Of a stretch of 64,000 nt of DNA, positions 63,835-64,000 are shown piece by piece (the first letter of the stretch is position 1; the number at the start of each line of letters is the position of its first letter). The translations under genes were made by a program, and so were the position numbers. The notes under the pieces were generated by a model. The model did no database searches and was not told where the DNA came from. It saw nothing but the letters and a program-made list of their open reading frames with translations. The DNA lies in NCBI RefSeq assembly GCF_900156535.1, contig NZ_FTNV01000002.1, positions 1 to 64,000 of the forward strand. Direction: 5' to 3'. The DNA comes from Roseovarius nanhaiticus. GTDB taxonomy: Bacteria; Pseudomonadota; Alphaproteobacteria; Rhodobacterales; Rhodobacteraceae.

Positions 63835-64000
63835 TTACTCCTCGGACAGGGTCAGCGCGACAAAGCGCGGCTGCCCGTTCGAGCGCACCAACAGCAGGAT
63901 CGACTTGCGGCCCGCCTCGCGCGCGTCCTCGATGCGGCTTTCCAGCTCGGCAATGCTGGTCAGGGCTTGCTGGCCTGCCTCGGTGATCACGTCGCCCGCG
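63835..64000 (-). CDS. C-terminus of a DegP/Do-family periplasmic serine protease, partial
   Basis: Only the last 54 codons are in the window. They read GDVITEAGQQALTSIAELESRI, then SILLLVRSNGQPRFVALTLSEE and the stop at 63835. This is the second PDZ domain end of Do-type proteases, which degrade or refold periplasmic proteins under envelope stress. The catalytic domain is outside the window to the right, so the subfamily (DegP, DegQ, DegS-like) cannot be told. Confidence 0.8.
   Translation of the reverse strand, partial: AGDVITEAGQQALTSIAELESRIEDAREAGRKSILLLVRSNGQPRFVALTLSEE

Noticed and set aside
1-64000. CRISPR array or long tandem repeats
   Set aside because: No regularly spaced repeats of 20 or more bases were seen by reading through the window.

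Overview
The window is high-GC bacterial DNA that looks like an alphaproteobacterium of the Rhodobacteraceae (Roseobacter/Rhodobacter group). This is inferred from gene content and order: trgA-trgB-cysK, hisS-hisZ-hisG with a short-form HisG, a B12-dependent NrdJ, fdsGBA-fdhD-fdsD, an N-methylproline demethylase-type flavoprotein, and DUF1489, DUF938 and DUF2189 proteins. No rRNA or species marker is present, so the assignment stays at family level.

Positions 1 to about 17,550 are accessory and patchy. At the left edge, on the minus strand, are a TnsA-like endonuclease and a Mu/TnsB-type DDE transposase that runs off the window, so a Tn7-like transposon extends to the left. Next comes poorly coding DNA with a frameshifted conserved gene (3607-4328). 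It is followed by an IS91-family unit with a frameshifted tyrosine integrase and an intact HUH transposase (5055-7155). The island also carries one complete metabolic cassette, fdsR-fdsGBA-fdhD-fdsD (7940-14878), for a soluble NAD-linked molybdenum/tungsten formate dehydrogenase. To its right lie three minus-strand genes of a decaying block: two uncharacterised ORFs and a frameshifted DEDD exonuclease. A noncoding segment rich in inverted repeats (17,396-17,510) ends the island. All three single-base frameshifts found in the window lie here.

From about 17,550 to the right end the DNA is compact core genome: nrdJ; a DUF1489 gene; a small outer-membrane barrel; hisSZG; slyX and a small unknown gene; dnaE; a DUF938 methyltransferase; a metal-dependent amidohydrolase; a four-gene polyamine-type ABC transporter ending in a strong terminator; a serine hydrolase; and sbcD-sbcC. 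A three-gene minus-strand unit (42,102-47,074) encodes an HscC-type Hsp70, a J-like protein without the HPD motif, and a large membrane-anchored protein of unknown function. Opposite it is the N-methylproline demethylase-like flavoenzyme, then a DUF2189 membrane protein, an amidase and tRNA-Ser(GGA).

The rightmost part is a tightly packed minus-strand run: phr (photolyase), cfa, trgA, trgB, cysK, a large MscS-type channel and alaX, with overlaps or gaps of a few bases at most junctions. It reads as a stress/repair gene group (light and membrane damage, tellurite/cysteine, osmotic shock, tRNA proofreading). A PLP aminotransferase and a BCCT transporter precede it, and the window ends in the C-terminus of a DegP/Do-type protease.

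The two most unusual units are the Hsp70/J-like/membrane operon and the TnsA-TnsB pair with a changed TnsA active site. No CRISPR array, phage structural module or toxin-antitoxin pair could be recognised.
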